A stretch of 35,176 nucleotides of DNA from a virus: positions 1-35,176 of the IMG/VR virus record IMGVR_UViG_3300032092_000121. The stretch is one strand, 5' to 3'. The translations under genes and the position numbers were made by a program. Below, in pieces: positions 1-8,181 of this stretch. The notes below the pieces were generated by a model. It searched no databases. It was not told where the DNA came from and saw only the letters and a program-made list of their open reading frames with translations. Position 1 is the stretch's first letter. Each line of letters starts with the position of its first letter.

Positions 1-127
1 ACCCTTACACGACAAATTTGCTTAGAAGAGCTAGGGAGGAGTATCCCTTTGTGGGGTTACATGATCCTATAGTGACTACTGGTACGGGGTATGGGTATGC
101 GGAGACTTGGCCTGTCGGGGAGTCGGG
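1..127. repeat. Terminal direct repeat, left copy (circular genome join)
   Basis: Bases 1-127 are identical to 35050-35176. The reading frame entering at the left edge continues exactly from the frame leaving at the right edge, so the two ends join into one gene. An overlap of exactly 127 bases is a common assembler k-mer length and most simply marks a circular or circularly permuted genome. A true short terminal repeat as in T7-like phages is less likely, because the packaging and portal genes are of the headful P22 type. Confidence 0.9.
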
Positions 128-521
128 GTTGCCAGGCTCGTTTGGCGAGGATACCCGTCCGTCCATGATTCCTATGGATAGGGTTGGGATTGAGATACGC
201 AGACCAGATGCCTTCACGCACCATGACTTGGCCGCGGAGCTTCTCCACATTGATCCTATGGCACAACATGTTAGTGGGAGATTGCAAGAGATGTGGACTC
301 CACAGCAATTGGATGTTTTAAAGCGTGAAGCCTTAGATTACGAGACTACCTTAAAAGAAGGGCGCTCGGAGAAAGACGCTATCAAGAACGCTACCGATTC
401 TGCTTTGCGTGGATATACGGTCAATCAATGGCCTCAAGAGGTCAATGACGCTATGGGTTACTCTAAGCACCAATTGGAACTGTTGGATTCTTTAAAAGAG
501 CATATGACCAAGAAGAGATGA
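1..521 (+). CDS. Hypothetical protein, 3' part of a gene that crosses the circular join
   Basis: This is the downstream part of a 192-residue protein whose start codon is at 34992; the frame has codons beginning at base 3. I do not recognise the family. The middle holds a His/Asp-containing stretch (DAFTHHDLAAELLHIDP), and the C-terminal half is charged and probably helical (LDVLKREALDYETTLKEG), ending in lysines. It has no signal peptide or membrane segment. The gene is followed after one base by the 551-residue gene at 523 and lies between the small and large terminase genes, so a virion or packaging-associated role is possible but only inferred from position. Reading the window as linear would wrongly suggest a TTG start at base 18. 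Confidence 0.8.
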   Translation, partial: PYTTNLLRRAREEYPFVGLHDPIVTTGTGYGYAETWPVGESGLPGSFGEDTRPSMIPMDRVGIEIRRPDAFTHHDLAAELLHIDPMAQHVSGRLQEMWTPQQLDVLKREALDYETTLKEGRSEKDAIKNATDSALRGYTVNQWPQEVNDAMGYSKHQLELLDSLKEHMTKKR

Positions 522-522
522 C

Positions 523-2178
523 ATGCCCGTAAACAACGCATTGACACCAGAAGGTTCTAACGCTCTTGGCGTGGCGTTTGGGTATTACCCTCAACTTAGA
601 CGTAATCGTCAGTTCAATGATCCCCAAGCGTCTGCTGAGATGCCTCTACAGTTCTTGAGGGGTAGGTTGGCTACTACGGCAGGCACACCATCTGACATTT
701 TGAATATGTTTAGGTCTCCTATGCCAATGGAGATGTATGGCCAGACTGACTACGCGCCACAGCAACAAGTCCCTTACGGTAGCCAAGAGTTAATGCGGAC
801 ATTGCCATTAGCGCCTACTTCGCCTGCTGGTCAACTGGCTGGGAATGTCGGGGCTGTTGTGCCATTGAGTCCTGCGGAGATACTGCAATCAGCAAGACTT
901 GCCCGACAAGCTGCGCTCGCTGGTGGCAAGGTTGGTAAGTCTTTGGCTAAACATGCTGGCGAAGAATTTAACGCTACGCTACTTGGTGAGAGACCAAACA
1001 CCATGTTGGGGGCTATTACTCCGCAACCCATGTTTATGGCAGAGCGTGTCGGCAACATGAAGGCGGTGGATGCGCTGTTCCCTGGCAAAACCGAGGCGAT
1101 GCTTTCGCCTGCGGAAAAGGCTGCGCTGACAAAGTACAAATCAATTCTGGATACCCCTGCCGTTATGAGGCGAGAGCAAGCTAGATTGTTTGGAACTGGC
1201 GATATTGTCCAACCGTCTTTGAATGTCGCACAAGAAATTGGCGTATCTCCTAATGCGTTGCTAAACAAGTATGCGGTGCCTATTCTTTGGGATACCTCTG
1301 CAACTGGTGGCAATGTGACCCAGATTGCAGGCATACCGTTGACGCAAGGGTTAAGGGATGCCACCCCAGCGTTTGTCCAACGCCAAGGCGGTAGGCGCTA
1401 CCCGTACATCCAAGAGAATTTGCAACAAGGTATTGGTGGCGCTTCCAATGATGTAGCGCAAATATCAAAAATCAACAACTTGAATAAGTTCAGCGATTTG
1501 GGTGACACCGTAGGGGTGCAGATGAATCTAGCCCCTACTGGCATTAATTTCTCGCACCATGTGGCTGAGTCTTATGTTGGCGCTTTGAATGCCTTAAAAC
1601 CATCCAGAGAAGCGCTGACTTCGTTTAGGGATGCGGTTAGAAACACCAAAGTAGAAAACCCAGTAACCAAAGAAATTACTTACCCGTACAAAAAGTTCCC
1701 TGGCCTTGATAGCCCAAACATTCGGGACATCATGGCTAACGGCACTGCCGATTACACCGCAGGCAATATCCGCAAAGCAATTGGTGAAATTGGATCAACC
1801 GCGGCGATGGAAAAGCAAGGCTTTCCTCGTTGGCAAGATGTTTACAGAGTGATGAGCGAACCAGGCGCTGAAACAGGCATGGCGCACACGCTGTTAAAAG
1901 TTAATCCAAATATACAAATGGTTACGCCTAATTTCCAACATGGCTCATACAACTCAGGATTACCAGCCCAAGTTATGGGATCGCTACAAAACGCACAAGG
2001 GCAAGTTACTGGTGTGCCTGATTACCTAATGATGCCTAAATTGTTTAAAGAGCGCCAAGCGCAAGGCAAAACACTAAGCAACATCCGCACATCACTGCTC
2101 AAAAGCCATACAGGTGAAAAGCTCGATCAGGAAGCAATTGACAATATTGCTAGATACCTTGGGTATCAAGTTGACTGA
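523..2178 (+). CDS. Large virion-associated protein of unknown function, 551 aa
   Basis: Starts at ATG 523, one base after the previous stop, with a purine-rich ribosome site (agaagag) inside the end of the upstream gene. The first 100 residues are Pro/Gln/Met-rich. Residues around 110-150 are Ala-rich and helical. The C-terminal half has a pattern (FPGLDSPNIRDIM, then a stretch around GFPRWQDVYRVMSEP) that recalls the large polyvalent protein-associated domains found in phage proteins; this is a recollection of style, not a proven match. No enzyme motif or transmembrane segment is evident. The position between the terminase genes and the size suggest a virion or injected protein. Its 3' end overlaps the 3' end of the opposite-strand gene at 2150-2338 by 29 bases. 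Confidence 0.8.
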   Translation: MPVNNALTPEGSNALGVAFGYYPQLRRNRQFNDPQASAEMPLQFLRGRLATTAGTPSDILNMFRSPMPMEMYGQTDYAPQQQVPYGSQELMRTLPLAPTSPAGQLAGNVGAVVPLSPAEILQSARLARQAALAGGKVGKSLAKHAGEEFNATLLGERPNTMLGAITPQPMFMAERVGNMKAVDALFPGKTEAMLSPAEKAALTKYKSILDTPAVMRREQARLFGTGDIVQPSLNVAQEIGVSPNALLNKYAVPILWDTSATGGNVTQIAGIPLTQGLRDATPAFVQRQGGRRYPYIQENLQQGIGGASNDVAQISKINNLNKFSDLGDTVGVQMNLAPTGINFSHHVAESYVGALNALKPSREALTSFRDAVRNTKVENPVTKEITYPYKKFPGLDSPNIRDIMANGTADYTAGNIRKAIGEIGSTAAMEKQGFPRWQDVYRVMSEPGAETGMAHTLLKVNPNIQMVTPNFQHGSYNSGLPAQVMGSLQNAQGQVTGVPDYLMMPKLFKERQAQGKTLSNIRTSLLKSHTGEKLDQEAIDNIARYLGYQVD

Positions 2179-2338
2179 TGCATTCAAGATGCTCTTTTTC
2201 TTTGGTCAACTCTTCAATCAACTGGTTAACAATTTCCAAGCGCTTCTCGTCCGTCTGGCTCCAAAACGCTTCTGGCATCCGCAAATAAGCTGATTGATTA
2301 GAAAAATTAAAACCGCAGTATGCAACTACTTTTTTCAT
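2150..2338 (-). CDS. Small antisense-strand protein, 62 aa, unknown
   Basis: This is the only leftward gene inside the rightward late block. Its ATG (2336-2338) is preceded by an excellent ribosome site: GGAGG six bases upstream on the reverse strand (cctcc at 2345-2349). A promoter-like pair TTGCAT-16-TAGAAT lies just upstream. The protein begins MKKVVAYCGFNFSNQS and has a helical charged C-terminal half (EIVNQLIEELTKEKEHLE). No family is recognised; it has no membrane segment. It fills most of the gap between the 551-residue gene and the large terminase, and its last 29 bases overlap the end of the former. An independently expressed accessory gene (moron) is the most natural reading. An upstream in-frame start at 2386 would add 16 residues but lacks a ribosome site. 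Confidence 0.65.
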   Translation of the reverse strand: MKKVVAYCGFNFSNQSAYLRMPEAFWSQTDEKRLEIVNQLIEELTKEKEHLECISQLDTQGI

Positions 2339-2358
2339 ATTTGACCTCCGAGTTAAGC

Positions 2359-2386
2359 ATTCTAATATCAGTTTAAATAAATGCAA
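2359..2386 (-). promoter_or_regulatory. Candidate sigma70-like promoter for the antisense gene
   Basis: On the reverse strand, TTGCAT (2381-2386) is followed after 16 bases by TAGAAT (2359-2364), five of six matches to the -10 consensus. Transcription would begin about 2352 and meet the GGAGG ribosome site at once. The -35 is weak. The same TAGAAT hexamer occurs in the leftward early promoter candidate at 31205-31210. Confidence 0.4.
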
Positions 2387-3904
2387 CTACCAATTTACAA
2401 GAGCGAAGAAGAACAAAAACTGATGGTGGAGCTTTGGTCTCCTACCATCTCAGACGATCCAGAAGCCTTTGTCTTATTCGCCTTCCCTTGGGGACAAAAG
2501 AATACACCTTTGGCTAACTTCTCTGGTCCGAGGAAATGGCAACGGGAAGTATTGCGAGACATTACCGCCCACATCAAAAAACAAAAAGGCTTAATTGATT
2601 ACGACACCATCCGCATGGCTGTCTCCTCTGGGCGCGGTATCGGCAAGTCTGCCCTAGTATCTTGGCTTATCCTTTGGATGCTCACCACCCGTATTGGTGG
2701 ATCGGTGGTAGTTAGTGCTAACTCAGAGAATCAATTGCGCTCGGTCACATGGGCAGAATTGACTAAATGGGCGGCCATGTTGATCAATAGTCATTGGTGG
2801 GAGATTTCAGCGACAAAGTTAGTCCCCGCACAATGGCTAACAGAACTAGTCGAGCGCGATCTCAAAAAAGGCACAAGGTATTGGGCGTGTGAGGGCAAGC
2901 TCTGGTCAGCAGAAAACCCCGACTCTTACGCTGGTGTCCACAACCAAGACGGCATGATGCTGATATTTGACGAATCTAGCGGTATCCCCAACCCAATCTG
3001 GGAGGTGGGGGCAGGCTTCTTTACCGAGAACACTCCAGACAGATACTGGTTTGCCTTCTCCAACCCCCGTAGGAACGAGGGCTACTTCTTTGAGTGCTTC
3101 CATGCTAAACGGGACTTTTGGACATCGAAGATTGTGGACGCTCGGACGGTGGAAGACACCGACAAGTCAGTCTATCAACAGATCATCTCCGAGTATGGCG
3201 AAGACTCTAGCCAAGCCAAGGTCGAAGTTTACGGAGAGTTCCCATCCGCAGGGGAAGACCAGTTCATAAGCCCCATGATTGTGGATGACGCAATGAAGAG
3301 GGAAAAGTGGAAAGACTTAACCGCCCCTACCATTGTGGGAGTAGACCCTGCCCGTGGTGGCGCTGACTCTACTGTCATTGCTGTCAGACAAGGGCGCGAT
3401 ATTGTGGCCATTAAGCGCTATAAGGGCGAAGACACAATGGAAATTGTCGGTAGAGTGATTGATGCAATAGAGGAATACAAGCCTGCGCTCACCGTTATTG
3501 ACGAAGGCGGTCTTGGTTATGGCATTCTTGATCGACTGACAGAGCAAAGGTTTAAAGTGCGTGGTGTTAACTTTGGAAACAAGGCAAAACAGTCGCAAGC
3601 ATTTGGCAACAAACGCGCTGAAATGTGGAACGACATGCGAAACTGGTTAAAATCTGCTAGTATTCCGTCAGATCGTCAACTAAAAGCTGATTTAACTGGG
3701 CCAACAAAGAAACCCAATTCATCTGGCACGATATTTTTAGAGGGAAAGAAGGAAATGAAAGCACGAGGGTTGGCTTCACCAGACGCGGCCGATGCTATCG
3801 CTGTCACTTTCGCCTTTCCTGTAGCGCACAGAGAGTACACTGAACCTACTCACCGCATAAACTCTCAAGGCAGTTCAGTATCAACAAGTTGGATGGGTGC
3901 ATGA
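2381..3904 (+). CDS. terL: Terminase large subunit (packaging ATPase and nuclease)
   Basis: 507 residues, normal for a large terminase. It powers DNA translocation into the procapsid through the portal and cuts the concatemer. The ATPase domain has Walker A SGRGIGKS (residues 83-90) and Walker B MMLIFDE (192-198). The RNase H-like nuclease domain shows VGVDPARGG (Asp322), VIDEGG (Asp374/Glu375) and SPDAADA (Asp468/Asp471), the acidic triad expected for two-metal cleavage. The start at 2381 has no clear ribosome site, but the N-terminal length fits the family. The gene ends in an ATGA overlap with the next gene. Unusually, the small terminase gene is not adjacent: two other genes and an antisense gene lie between them. 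Confidence 0.95.
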   Translation: MQLPIYKSEEEQKLMVELWSPTISDDPEAFVLFAFPWGQKNTPLANFSGPRKWQREVLRDITAHIKKQKGLIDYDTIRMAVSSGRGIGKSALVSWLILWMLTTRIGGSVVVSANSENQLRSVTWAELTKWAAMLINSHWWEISATKLVPAQWLTELVERDLKKGTRYWACEGKLWSAENPDSYAGVHNQDGMMLIFDESSGIPNPIWEVGAGFFTENTPDRYWFAFSNPRRNEGYFFECFHAKRDFWTSKIVDARTVEDTDKSVYQQIISEYGEDSSQAKVEVYGEFPSAGEDQFISPMIVDDAMKREKWKDLTAPTIVGVDPARGGADSTVIAVRQGRDIVAIKRYKGEDTMEIVGRVIDAIEEYKPALTVIDEGGLGYGILDRLTEQRFKVRGVNFGNKAKQSQAFGNKRAEMWNDMRNWLKSASIPSDRQLKADLTGPTKKPNSSGTIFLEGKKEMKARGLASPDAADAIAVTFAFPVAHREYTEPTHRINSQGSSVSTSWMGA

Positions 3905-4155
3905 AAAAATCTGTATCTCTAAGCGTAGGTCGAGGCGAAAAACTCCCAGTGTCTAAGGGTGCAGGACTGACCGCCAAAGGACGCGAAAAGTACAACCGTG
4001 AAACTGGTAGCAATCTAAAAGCGCCAGCACCAAACCCAAAAACCAAAGCAGACCAAGGTCGCAAAGATTCATTTTGTGCAAGAATGGCTCCTATCGCAGA
4101 AAAGTCTGAAAAGGGTAGCCGTGCAAAAGCAGCAATGCAACGATGGAAGTGTTGA
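3901..4155 (+). CDS. Small basic phage protein, DUF6321-like, 84 aa
   Basis: ATG at 3901 overlaps the terminase stop by four bases (ATGA), which implies translational coupling. The protein has the pattern GLTAKGREKYNRETGSNLKAP, then SFCARMAPI, and ends with RAKAAMQRWKC. I recognise this as a short basic family conserved in many aquatic phages (DUF6321 as I recall it); its function is unknown. It is Lys/Arg-rich and soluble. It opens a run of four very small, tightly packed or overlapping genes between terminase and portal (together with the 214-residue protein). This suggests accessory packaging or head roles, but that is inference only. Confidence 0.8.
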   Translation: MKKSVSLSVGRGEKLPVSKGAGLTAKGREKYNRETGSNLKAPAPNPKTKADQGRKDSFCARMAPIAEKSEKGSRAKAAMQRWKC

Positions 4156-4157
4156 TC

Positions 4158-4310
4158 ATGGCAACAAAAAATGGCCTTTATGCCAACATTCATGCTAAAC
4201 AAGAACGCATCAAAGCTGGTTCTGGTGAAAAGATGAATAAAGTTGGTAGCAAAAACGCTCCAACTGCTAAAGATTTTAAAAACTCTGCTAAAACAGCAAA
4301 GAAAAAATAA
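4158..4310 (+). CDS. Small lysine-rich phage protein, 50 aa
   Basis: ATG at 4158, two bases after the previous stop; the stop TAA is directly followed by the ATG of the next gene. The protein begins MATKNGLYANIHAKQERIKA, contains a GSGEKMNKVGSKNAPTAKDF segment and ends in a lysine-rich tail. It is strongly basic, with no hydrophobic segment. Short proteins of this pattern are widespread next to phage terminase and portal genes; the function is unknown. Nucleic-acid binding is plausible from charge alone. Confidence 0.75.
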   Translation: MATKNGLYANIHAKQERIKAGSGEKMNKVGSKNAPTAKDFKNSAKTAKKK

Positions 4311-4955
4311 ATGGGCGATACAAAGCCGATTGGCGTTGCGTACCGTGACCAAGACCTAGACGGTAGCACTTTGACGGCAGTAAAAACTGCTGGTCTAACT
4401 GGCTATCTATACGGCAACGGTTCAACAACGCCAATTACTGCTTCGCCAACCATACCGTATTCGGCTATTTCAGGCGTTGCTTTGCAAGCCGACTATGGCG
4501 CTTTTTCGTACATTGACGGCCCTCAAACTGCGGCTGCTGAAACCGTCACGATACTAGACTTAAACAATACCGATTTGTCTAACGGTGTGTCCCTTGGTAG
4601 CCCAACGTCCAAAGTTGTTATTAGCGCCACTGGTGTCTATACGATTACCATTAGCATTCAGGTTGCGGGAACAAGTTCACAAGTAGATGACTTTACGCTG
4701 TGGGTGCGTAAAAACGGCGCAAATATCGCAAATTCTGCTAGTGTGAGTGGCACACCAGCAAAACATGGCGCGATTAACGGTCACAATGTTTTAACCGTCA
4801 ACTTTGTGTTTTCTTTAGTTGCAAATGACTACATACAGTTTTGTTGGACAACCAAAGATGGAACATCGTCCATAATCACGTATCCAGCATCGTTAGTTGC
4901 ACCGATACACCCTGCATCGCCTGCTGTAATTCTTACAGTCATTCAAATTGCTTAG
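4311..4955 (+). CDS. C1q/TNF-like jelly-roll virion protein, probable fibre or decoration, 214 aa
   Basis: ATG at 4311 immediately follows the preceding stop. Residues about 1-45 form a module (TKPIGVAYRDQDLDG, then GNGSTTPIT) that also makes up the start of the 72-residue protein at 12552. Residues about 65-214 have the alternating beta pattern of C1q-like jelly rolls: GVYTITISIQVAG, DDFTLWVRKNG, NDYIQFCWTTKDGTS, and a C-terminal strand VILTVIQIA. Such domains trimerise and often decorate phage fibres or heads. There is no enzyme motif. The fold is inferred from the sequence pattern; the shared N-terminal module suggests a common docking site on the virion. Confidence 0.7.
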   Translation: MGDTKPIGVAYRDQDLDGSTLTAVKTAGLTGYLYGNGSTTPITASPTIPYSAISGVALQADYGAFSYIDGPQTAAAETVTILDLNNTDLSNGVSLGSPTSKVVISATGVYTITISIQVAGTSSQVDDFTLWVRKNGANIANSASVSGTPAKHGAINGHNVLTVNFVFSLVANDYIQFCWTTKDGTSSIITYPASLVAPIHPASPAVILTVIQIA

Positions 4956-4965
4956 AGGATATACA

Positions 4966-5115
4966 ATGCCACTAGTAAAATCTGCAAGCAAAGAAGCATT
5001 TCGCAAGAATGTGAAAGCTGAGATTGCTTCTGGCAAACCAGTCAAGCAAGCTGTGGCAATTGCTTACAGCACGAAACGTGAAGCCCAAAAACCCATGTCG
5101 AAAGGTAAAAAATGA
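4966..5115 (+). CDS. Small basic phage protein, 49 aa
   Basis: ATG at 4966 follows an AGAGGAT ribosome site. The sequence has the recurring phage pattern AFRKNVKAEIASGKPVKQAV followed by AIAYSTKREA, then a lysine-rich tail. It is soluble and basic, and the function is unknown. The stop overlaps the next start (ATGA, 5112-5115). Proteins of this type commonly accompany portal and terminase genes. Confidence 0.75.
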   Translation: MPLVKSASKEAFRKNVKAEIASGKPVKQAVAIAYSTKREAQKPMSKGKK

Positions 5116-5291
5116 AGTCTACAACCCAACAAATCAACAAAATTGTGTCTCGTGAACCTAAAGTTCAAAATGGCGGTATGCCTAGTCGCAATAAAGAAAC
5201 ATCTTCACCTACGGCTAATTTAAATGCCACTATTCCTAGTGGTAACAATGTCAAAGCAACCGTAGACAGCGTATTAAACAAGATTAAATAA
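5112..5291 (+). CDS. Small hydrophilic protein, 59 aa, unknown
   Basis: ATG at 5112 overlaps the previous stop by four bases, and its own stop TAA (5289-5291) shares a base with the portal ATG (TAATG). The sequence begins MKSTTQQINKIVSREPKV, has an Asn/Ser/Thr-rich middle and a short C-terminal helix (VDSVLNKIK). I do not recognise a family. The strict overlaps on both sides support real translation coupled to the portal gene. Confidence 0.65.
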   Translation: MKSTTQQINKIVSREPKVQNGGMPSRNKETSSPTANLNATIPSGNNVKATVDSVLNKIK

Positions 5292-7510
5292 TGGCTGATT
5301 ACACAGGCATCGCGGCTGCGGGCGCAGTCTCCGAGGGTGGTAAGCCCAAGAAGAGTGACTCCGACATACTAGCCACCGCAAGGTCACGGCTAGACATGGC
5401 TATGTCTGCTTTGTCTGAATCTCGTGAAGATGAGACAGATGACTTAAGGTTCTACGCTGGCTCACCTGACAACCACTGGCAATGGCCTGCCGATGTACTC
5501 GCCACCCGTGGTGCTGTACAAGGTCAAACCATCAATGCCCGTCCGTGTCTAACAATCAACAAACTGCCACAACATGTGCGCCAAGTTACAAATGATCAGC
5601 GCCAAAATAGACCTGGTGCGAAAGTGATTCCCGTAGATGACAACGCTGACGTAGAAGTCGCAGACATCTTCAATGGCATGATTCGCCATATTGAATACAT
5701 CTCTGACGCTGATGTTGCCTACGATACAGCCTGTGAAAACCAAGTCGCTTATGGCGAAGGCTATATTCGTCTATTGACCGAGTATTGCGAAGACTCAACC
5801 TTTGACCAAGACATCAAAATTGGGCGTATTCGTAACAGTTTCTCGGTCTACATGGACCCAACGATCCAAGACCCGACAGGCGCAGACGCTAAATATTGCT
5901 TTATTACTGAAGACATCACCAAAGACGAGTTTGAGCGCATGTACCCAGATGCGTCACCAATTACAACCTTGCAATCATTAGGCGTTGGCGATCAATCCAT
6001 CAGTAATTGGTTAAATGAGGACACGATCCGCATTGCTGATTACTACTACATTGACTATGACCGCGCTACGCTGAATTTGTACCCTGGCAACCAGACCGCA
6101 TTTGCTGGTACTCCAGAAGACAAGCAAATGAAAGAGTTTTACGGCAAGCCAATAAAGTCACGCGAGTCTGACCGTCCAAAGGTCAGATATTGCAAGATCA
6201 ATGGTTACGAAATCCTTGAACAACGCGATTGGGCAGGCAAATATATCCCTGTTATTCGTATTGTTGGTAACGAGTTTGAGGTAGATGGGCGTTTGTATGT
6301 GTCTGGTTTGGTGAGAAACGCCAAAGACGCACAACGGATGTACAACTACTGGGTTAGCCAAGAAGCAGAGATGCTTGCCCTAGCCCCCAAAGCACCATTT
6401 ATTGGTTACGGTGGTCAGTTTGAGGGGTACGAGAATCAGTGGAAGACAGCAAACACCACAAATTGGCCTTACCTTGAAGTAAATCCTGATGTGACAGACG
6501 GACAAGGCGCTGTTTTGCCATTGCCTGCCAGAGCGCAACCCCCAATGGCTTCTAGTGGTTTGCTACAAGCAAAGGCTGGCGCATCTGAAGACATCAAGTC
6601 CACAACTGGTCAATACAACGCTTCTCTGGGAATGGGAAGCAATGAGAGATCAGGACGAGCGATTCTTGCCCGTCAGCGTGAGGGTGATGTTGGAACTTAC
6701 CACTATGGTGACAACCTCGCTCGTGGTGTTAAGCACATTGCGCGTCAACTGATTGACCTAATTCCCAAAATCTACGATACCCAACGCATTGCGCGAGTTA
6801 TCGGTGAGGATGGCGAAACCAAGATGGTCAAGATCAATCCCGATCAACCACAACCAGTTAACAAGATTGTTGACCAACAAGGTATTGTGATTGAGAAGAT
6901 TTATAACCCTAGCATTGGTAAATATGATGTCGTTGCGACAACAGGACCAGGCTACGCCACCAAGCGCCAAGAGGCTTTAGAGGCGATGGCTCAACTTCTG
7001 CAAGGCAATCCCCAACTGTGGGCGGTGGCTGGTGACTTGTTTATCAAGAACATGGACTGGCCAGGCGCTCAAGAAATGTCCAAGCGCTTTGCCAAAACCA
7101 TTGATCCTAAGTTTTTGTCGGACGGGGATGAAGACCCAGCACTGCAAGCGGCGCAACAACAAATCCAAGCTATGGGTCAAGAGATGGAAGCCATGCATGG
7201 AATGATCCAAAACGTGGGCAAATCTATTGAGATGCAAGAACAAGAACGCAAAGACTTTGAAGCCCAAGTCAAAATGTATGAGGCAGAGACTAAGCGTATC
7301 GCTGCCGTACAAGCTGGCATGAGCGAACAGCAAATCCAAGATATTGCTATGGGAGTGGTAGCCGCGGCGATGGAATCACAGAACATGATGAACCAAATGC
7401 CTGAAATGCGTGAAGAATCTATGCCAATGGAAATGATGCCCGAATCTGCTGAATATCAACAACAGGGAATGCCCCCAGAGATGATGCCACCACAAGGAAT
7501 GCCCCAATGA
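5291..7510 (+). CDS. P22-type portal protein
   Basis: 739 residues, close to the P22 portal length. It forms the dodecameric ring at one capsid vertex through which DNA enters and leaves and on which the neck assembles. The N-terminal part has the family pattern around residues 45-125: DDLRFYAGSPDNHWQWP, then RPCLTINKLPQHVRQVTNDQ and QNRPGAKVIPV. The last 130 residues are a Gln/Glu/Met-rich helical segment ending in repeated Met-Pro-Glu-Met motifs, which would form the extended barrel or a flexible tail. Its stop overlaps the next start (ATGA at 7507). Downstream scaffold, coat, gp4- and gp10-like genes confirm the P22 morphogenesis type. Confidence 0.92.
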   Translation: MADYTGIAAAGAVSEGGKPKKSDSDILATARSRLDMAMSALSESREDETDDLRFYAGSPDNHWQWPADVLATRGAVQGQTINARPCLTINKLPQHVRQVTNDQRQNRPGAKVIPVDDNADVEVADIFNGMIRHIEYISDADVAYDTACENQVAYGEGYIRLLTEYCEDSTFDQDIKIGRIRNSFSVYMDPTIQDPTGADAKYCFITEDITKDEFERMYPDASPITTLQSLGVGDQSISNWLNEDTIRIADYYYIDYDRATLNLYPGNQTAFAGTPEDKQMKEFYGKPIKSRESDRPKVRYCKINGYEILEQRDWAGKYIPVIRIVGNEFEVDGRLYVSGLVRNAKDAQRMYNYWVSQEAEMLALAPKAPFIGYGGQFEGYENQWKTANTTNWPYLEVNPDVTDGQGAVLPLPARAQPPMASSGLLQAKAGASEDIKSTTGQYNASLGMGSNERSGRAILARQREGDVGTYHYGDNLARGVKHIARQLIDLIPKIYDTQRIARVIGEDGETKMVKINPDQPQPVNKIVDQQGIVIEKIYNPSIGKYDVVATTGPGYATKRQEALEAMAQLLQGNPQLWAVAGDLFIKNMDWPGAQEMSKRFAKTIDPKFLSDGDEDPALQAAQQQIQAMGQEMEAMHGMIQNVGKSIEMQEQERKDFEAQVKMYEAETKRIAAVQAGMSEQQIQDIAMGVVAAAMESQNMMNQMPEMREESMPMEMMPESAEYQQQGMPPEMMPPQGMPQ

Positions 7511-7869
7511 AAGCCGCTGATTTTCTAGGATTATTGTTTTTAGCTCGTGATGTTGCTCACTCGGTGCATCTGAACACTCGCAGTTTTAGCAAACACATGG
7601 CGCTAAATATCTTTTATGAGCGAATTGTTGGCGCAGCGGACGATTTTGCTGAAGCCTACCAAGGCCGTCATGGTCTAATTGGGCCAATAACTTTGCATTC
7701 GGCAAAGAAAACATCTAACATTCAAGAATTCTTAGAAGACTCTTTGAAACAAATCGAAGATGCGCGGTACGAAGTGGTGGATAAGAATGATATGTCGTTG
7801 CAACAACTCATTGACAATATCATTGAAGTCTATCTCCGCACGTTGTATAAACTAAAATTCTTGGCATAA
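7507..7869 (+). CDS. Helical phage protein, DUF5856-like, 120 aa
   Basis: ATG overlaps the portal stop by four bases. The sequence is all-helical with a conserved-looking core (ARDVAHSVHLNTRSFSKHMA, then FYERIVGAADDFAEAYQG), which I associate with a ferritin/Dps-like four-helix family found in phages (DUF5856 as I recall). Regularly spaced His, Glu and Asp residues could bind metal, but no ferroxidase site is proven here. Role in the phage unknown; coupling to the portal gene suggests expression in late infection. Confidence 0.7.
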   Translation: MKAADFLGLLFLARDVAHSVHLNTRSFSKHMALNIFYERIVGAADDFAEAYQGRHGLIGPITLHSAKKTSNIQEFLEDSLKQIEDARYEVVDKNDMSLQQLIDNIIEVYLRTLYKLKFLA

Positions 7870-7878
7870 GGACACATC

Positions 7879-8181
7879 ATGGAACTTTTAAACCCATTAG
7901 CAGACAGTAATTTCCCAGCTAGGTCTATTTCTTACACTGGCACTGCTGGCGTAACTGGTGTCTGGCCTGCTGGCGCTCAAGGCGTGGTGGTTTGGTCTGA
8001 TCAAGCATGTTATGTGTTGGTTGGTGAAGGCGTTACAGCCACAACAGCCAGCACACCGATCCCACCATTTACACCGATTCCATTCAAAGTGCCTGCTACT
8101 GTTAGTGGCACATGGCGCGTGAGTGCAATTCAAGTGTCTACTGGTGGCACGATCTACTGCAAACCAATGAACTCACAATGA
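7879..8181 (+). CDS. Small beta-rich virion protein, 100 aa, unknown
   Basis: ATG at 7879 follows an AAGGA ribosome site. The sequence is Gly/Thr/Val-rich with short beta strands: ARSISYTGTAGVTG, QGVVVWSDQACYVLVGEG, then a Pro-rich linker and SGTWRVSAIQVSTGG. It has no signal peptide, membrane segment or catalytic motif. Similar small proteins are common in uncultured podophages, where no role is assigned. A structural role in the virion (decoration or adaptor) is inferred from composition and from its place between portal and fibre genes. It ends in an ATGA overlap with the next gene. Confidence 0.7.
   Translation: MELLNPLADSNFPARSISYTGTAGVTGVWPAGAQGVVVWSDQACYVLVGEGVTATTASTPIPPFTPIPFKVPATVSGTWRVSAIQVSTGGTIYCKPMNSQ

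Noticed and set aside
2153-2167. GATACC/GGTATC hairpin as terminator between the 551-aa gene and the antisense gene
   Set aside because: Six-pair stem within coding sequence of both genes and no T-run on either strand; probably chance.
3846-4352. Leftward 168-codon frame over terL end and the small basic genes
   Set aside because: It lies opposite three well-supported, overlapping forward genes, shows no domain, and lacks a ribosome site.
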